Assembly (NCBI RefSeq): GCF_050847355.1
Contig: NZ_CP193759.1
Span: 248,001 to 312,000 of the forward strand
Reading direction: 5' to 3'
Origin: Limimaricola sp027213785
Lineage (GTDB): Bacteria > Pseudomonadota > Alphaproteobacteria > Rhodobacterales > Rhodobacteraceae
DNA length: 64,000 nucleotides
Shown: positions 63,699 through 64,000 of the stretch, piece by piece
How the letters are laid out: every line of letters starts with the position of its first letter
Position numbering within the stretch: position 1 is the first letter of the stretch
Made by a program: the position numbers and the translations under genes
The notes under the pieces: generated by a model
Told to the model about the DNA's origin: nothing
Seen by the model: only the letters and a program-made list of their open reading frames with translations
Databases searched by the model: none

Positions 63699-64000
63699 AT
63701 GTCGTATGTCGCTCCCAAGGAATTCGCGGTCAAGATGGTCGATGCCGGCGAATCCAAGATATTCATGTCCACCAAGGACACCCTGATCCGGTCCTACATG
63801 GCCGGCGCGATCCTCGCGCTCGCCGCCGCCTTCGCCGTGACCATCGCGGTTCAGACCGGCAATTTCCTCGTCGCCTCGCTGCTGTTCCCGGTCGGCTTCT
63901 GCCTGCTCTATCTCATGGGCTTCGACCTGTTGACCGGGGTGTTCACATTGGCGCCGCTCGCCGTCTTCGCCAAGCGTCCCGGCTGCACCTGGGCCGGCGT
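63699..64000 (+). CDS. Formate/nitrite transporter (FNT) family channel, 3' end missing
   Basis: The first 100 residues of a pentameric FNT channel. Seen are the N-terminal amphipathic stretch (YVAPKEFAVKMVDAGESKIF), helix 1 with AGAILALAAAFAVTIAVQTG, and helix 2 with FPVGFCLLYLMGFDLLTGVF, whose L-x-G loop is typical. It runs off the window end. FocA (formate), NirC (nitrite) and others cannot be told apart here. Confidence 0.88.
   Translation, partial: MSYVAPKEFAVKMVDAGESKIFMSTKDTLIRSYMAGAILALAAAFAVTIAVQTGNFLVASLLFPVGFCLLYLMGFDLLTGVFTLAPLAVFAKRPGCTWAG

Overview
The window is high-GC (roughly two thirds G+C by eye), gene-dense bacterial DNA. The gene types point to an alphaproteobacterium of the Rhodobacter/Roseobacter group (Rhodobacterales): an HvrA-like H-NS protein, a DUF4212 plus sodium-solute symporter pair, many ABC, TTT, BCCT and AGCS uptake systems, and Rieske-type demethylase genes. 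This assignment is inference from gene content, not from a marker gene. I saw no rRNA, tRNA or CRISPR array.

Layout. 1-2688: end of a sugar ABC importer operon (permease, intracellular GH32/43-like hydrolase, MalK/UgpC-type ATPase). 2836-11227: a quaternary-amine (betaine or carnitine-like) locus with a BCCT transporter, a cupin, a small unknown protein, an aldehyde dehydrogenase, a Rieske oxygenase, a LysR regulator, a divergent FAD amine oxidoreductase and a ferredoxin reductase. Near-identical LysR-type boxes lie on both sides of the regulator. 11228-14650: a mobile patch with an intact IS256-family element (inverted repeats and 8-bp target duplication), a frameshifted tyrosine recombinase beside a perfect palindrome, and an IS3 orfA remnant. 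14651-15277: a Tat/lipoprotein murein endopeptidase (DUF882). 15860-24529: an acetate module (acs, adk, DUF4212, SSS symporter, cNMP/CBS/nucleotidyltransferase, small membrane protein, membrane-tethered DnaQ-like exonuclease). 25089-29683: an AGCS alanine symporter, an exported SH3-like protein, and a periplasmic PQQ sugar dehydrogenase with its cytochrome c. 30139-36800: an HWE sensor kinase, an unusual metallo-beta-lactamase/GXWXG/DUF4334 fusion, two tandem SDRs and a serine hydrolase. 36801-39908: a sparse region with an HvrA/H-NS-like gene and short ORFs.

39909-49529: one long leftward operon (dppDF, substrate-binding protein, dppBC, gamma-glutamyltransferase, DUF1028, TSUP exporter, GntR), which I read as uptake and breakdown of gamma-glutamyl peptides or glutathione. 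50191-52774: an exported FAD amine oxidase, a cytochrome c and an exported RidA, translationally coupled. This is the most interesting candidate system: a periplasmic amine dehydrogenase with its own electron acceptor and its own imine deaminase. 52857-54263: CsbD, and an ArsR-SRPBCC pair. 54465-61265: an acid-sugar operon (tctCBA, rhamnonate dehydratase-like, DapA-like, GntR, PdxA2-like) with a strong palindrome upstream. 61487-62938: a WYL regulator divergent from a GST. 63699-end: start of a formate/nitrite-type channel.

The genes work largely as self-contained uptake-plus-catabolism units, each with its own regulator, often joined by 4-nt ATGA overlaps. Two operons carry a strong stem-loop just after the substrate-binding protein gene, which probably sets that protein to a higher level than the membrane subunits.
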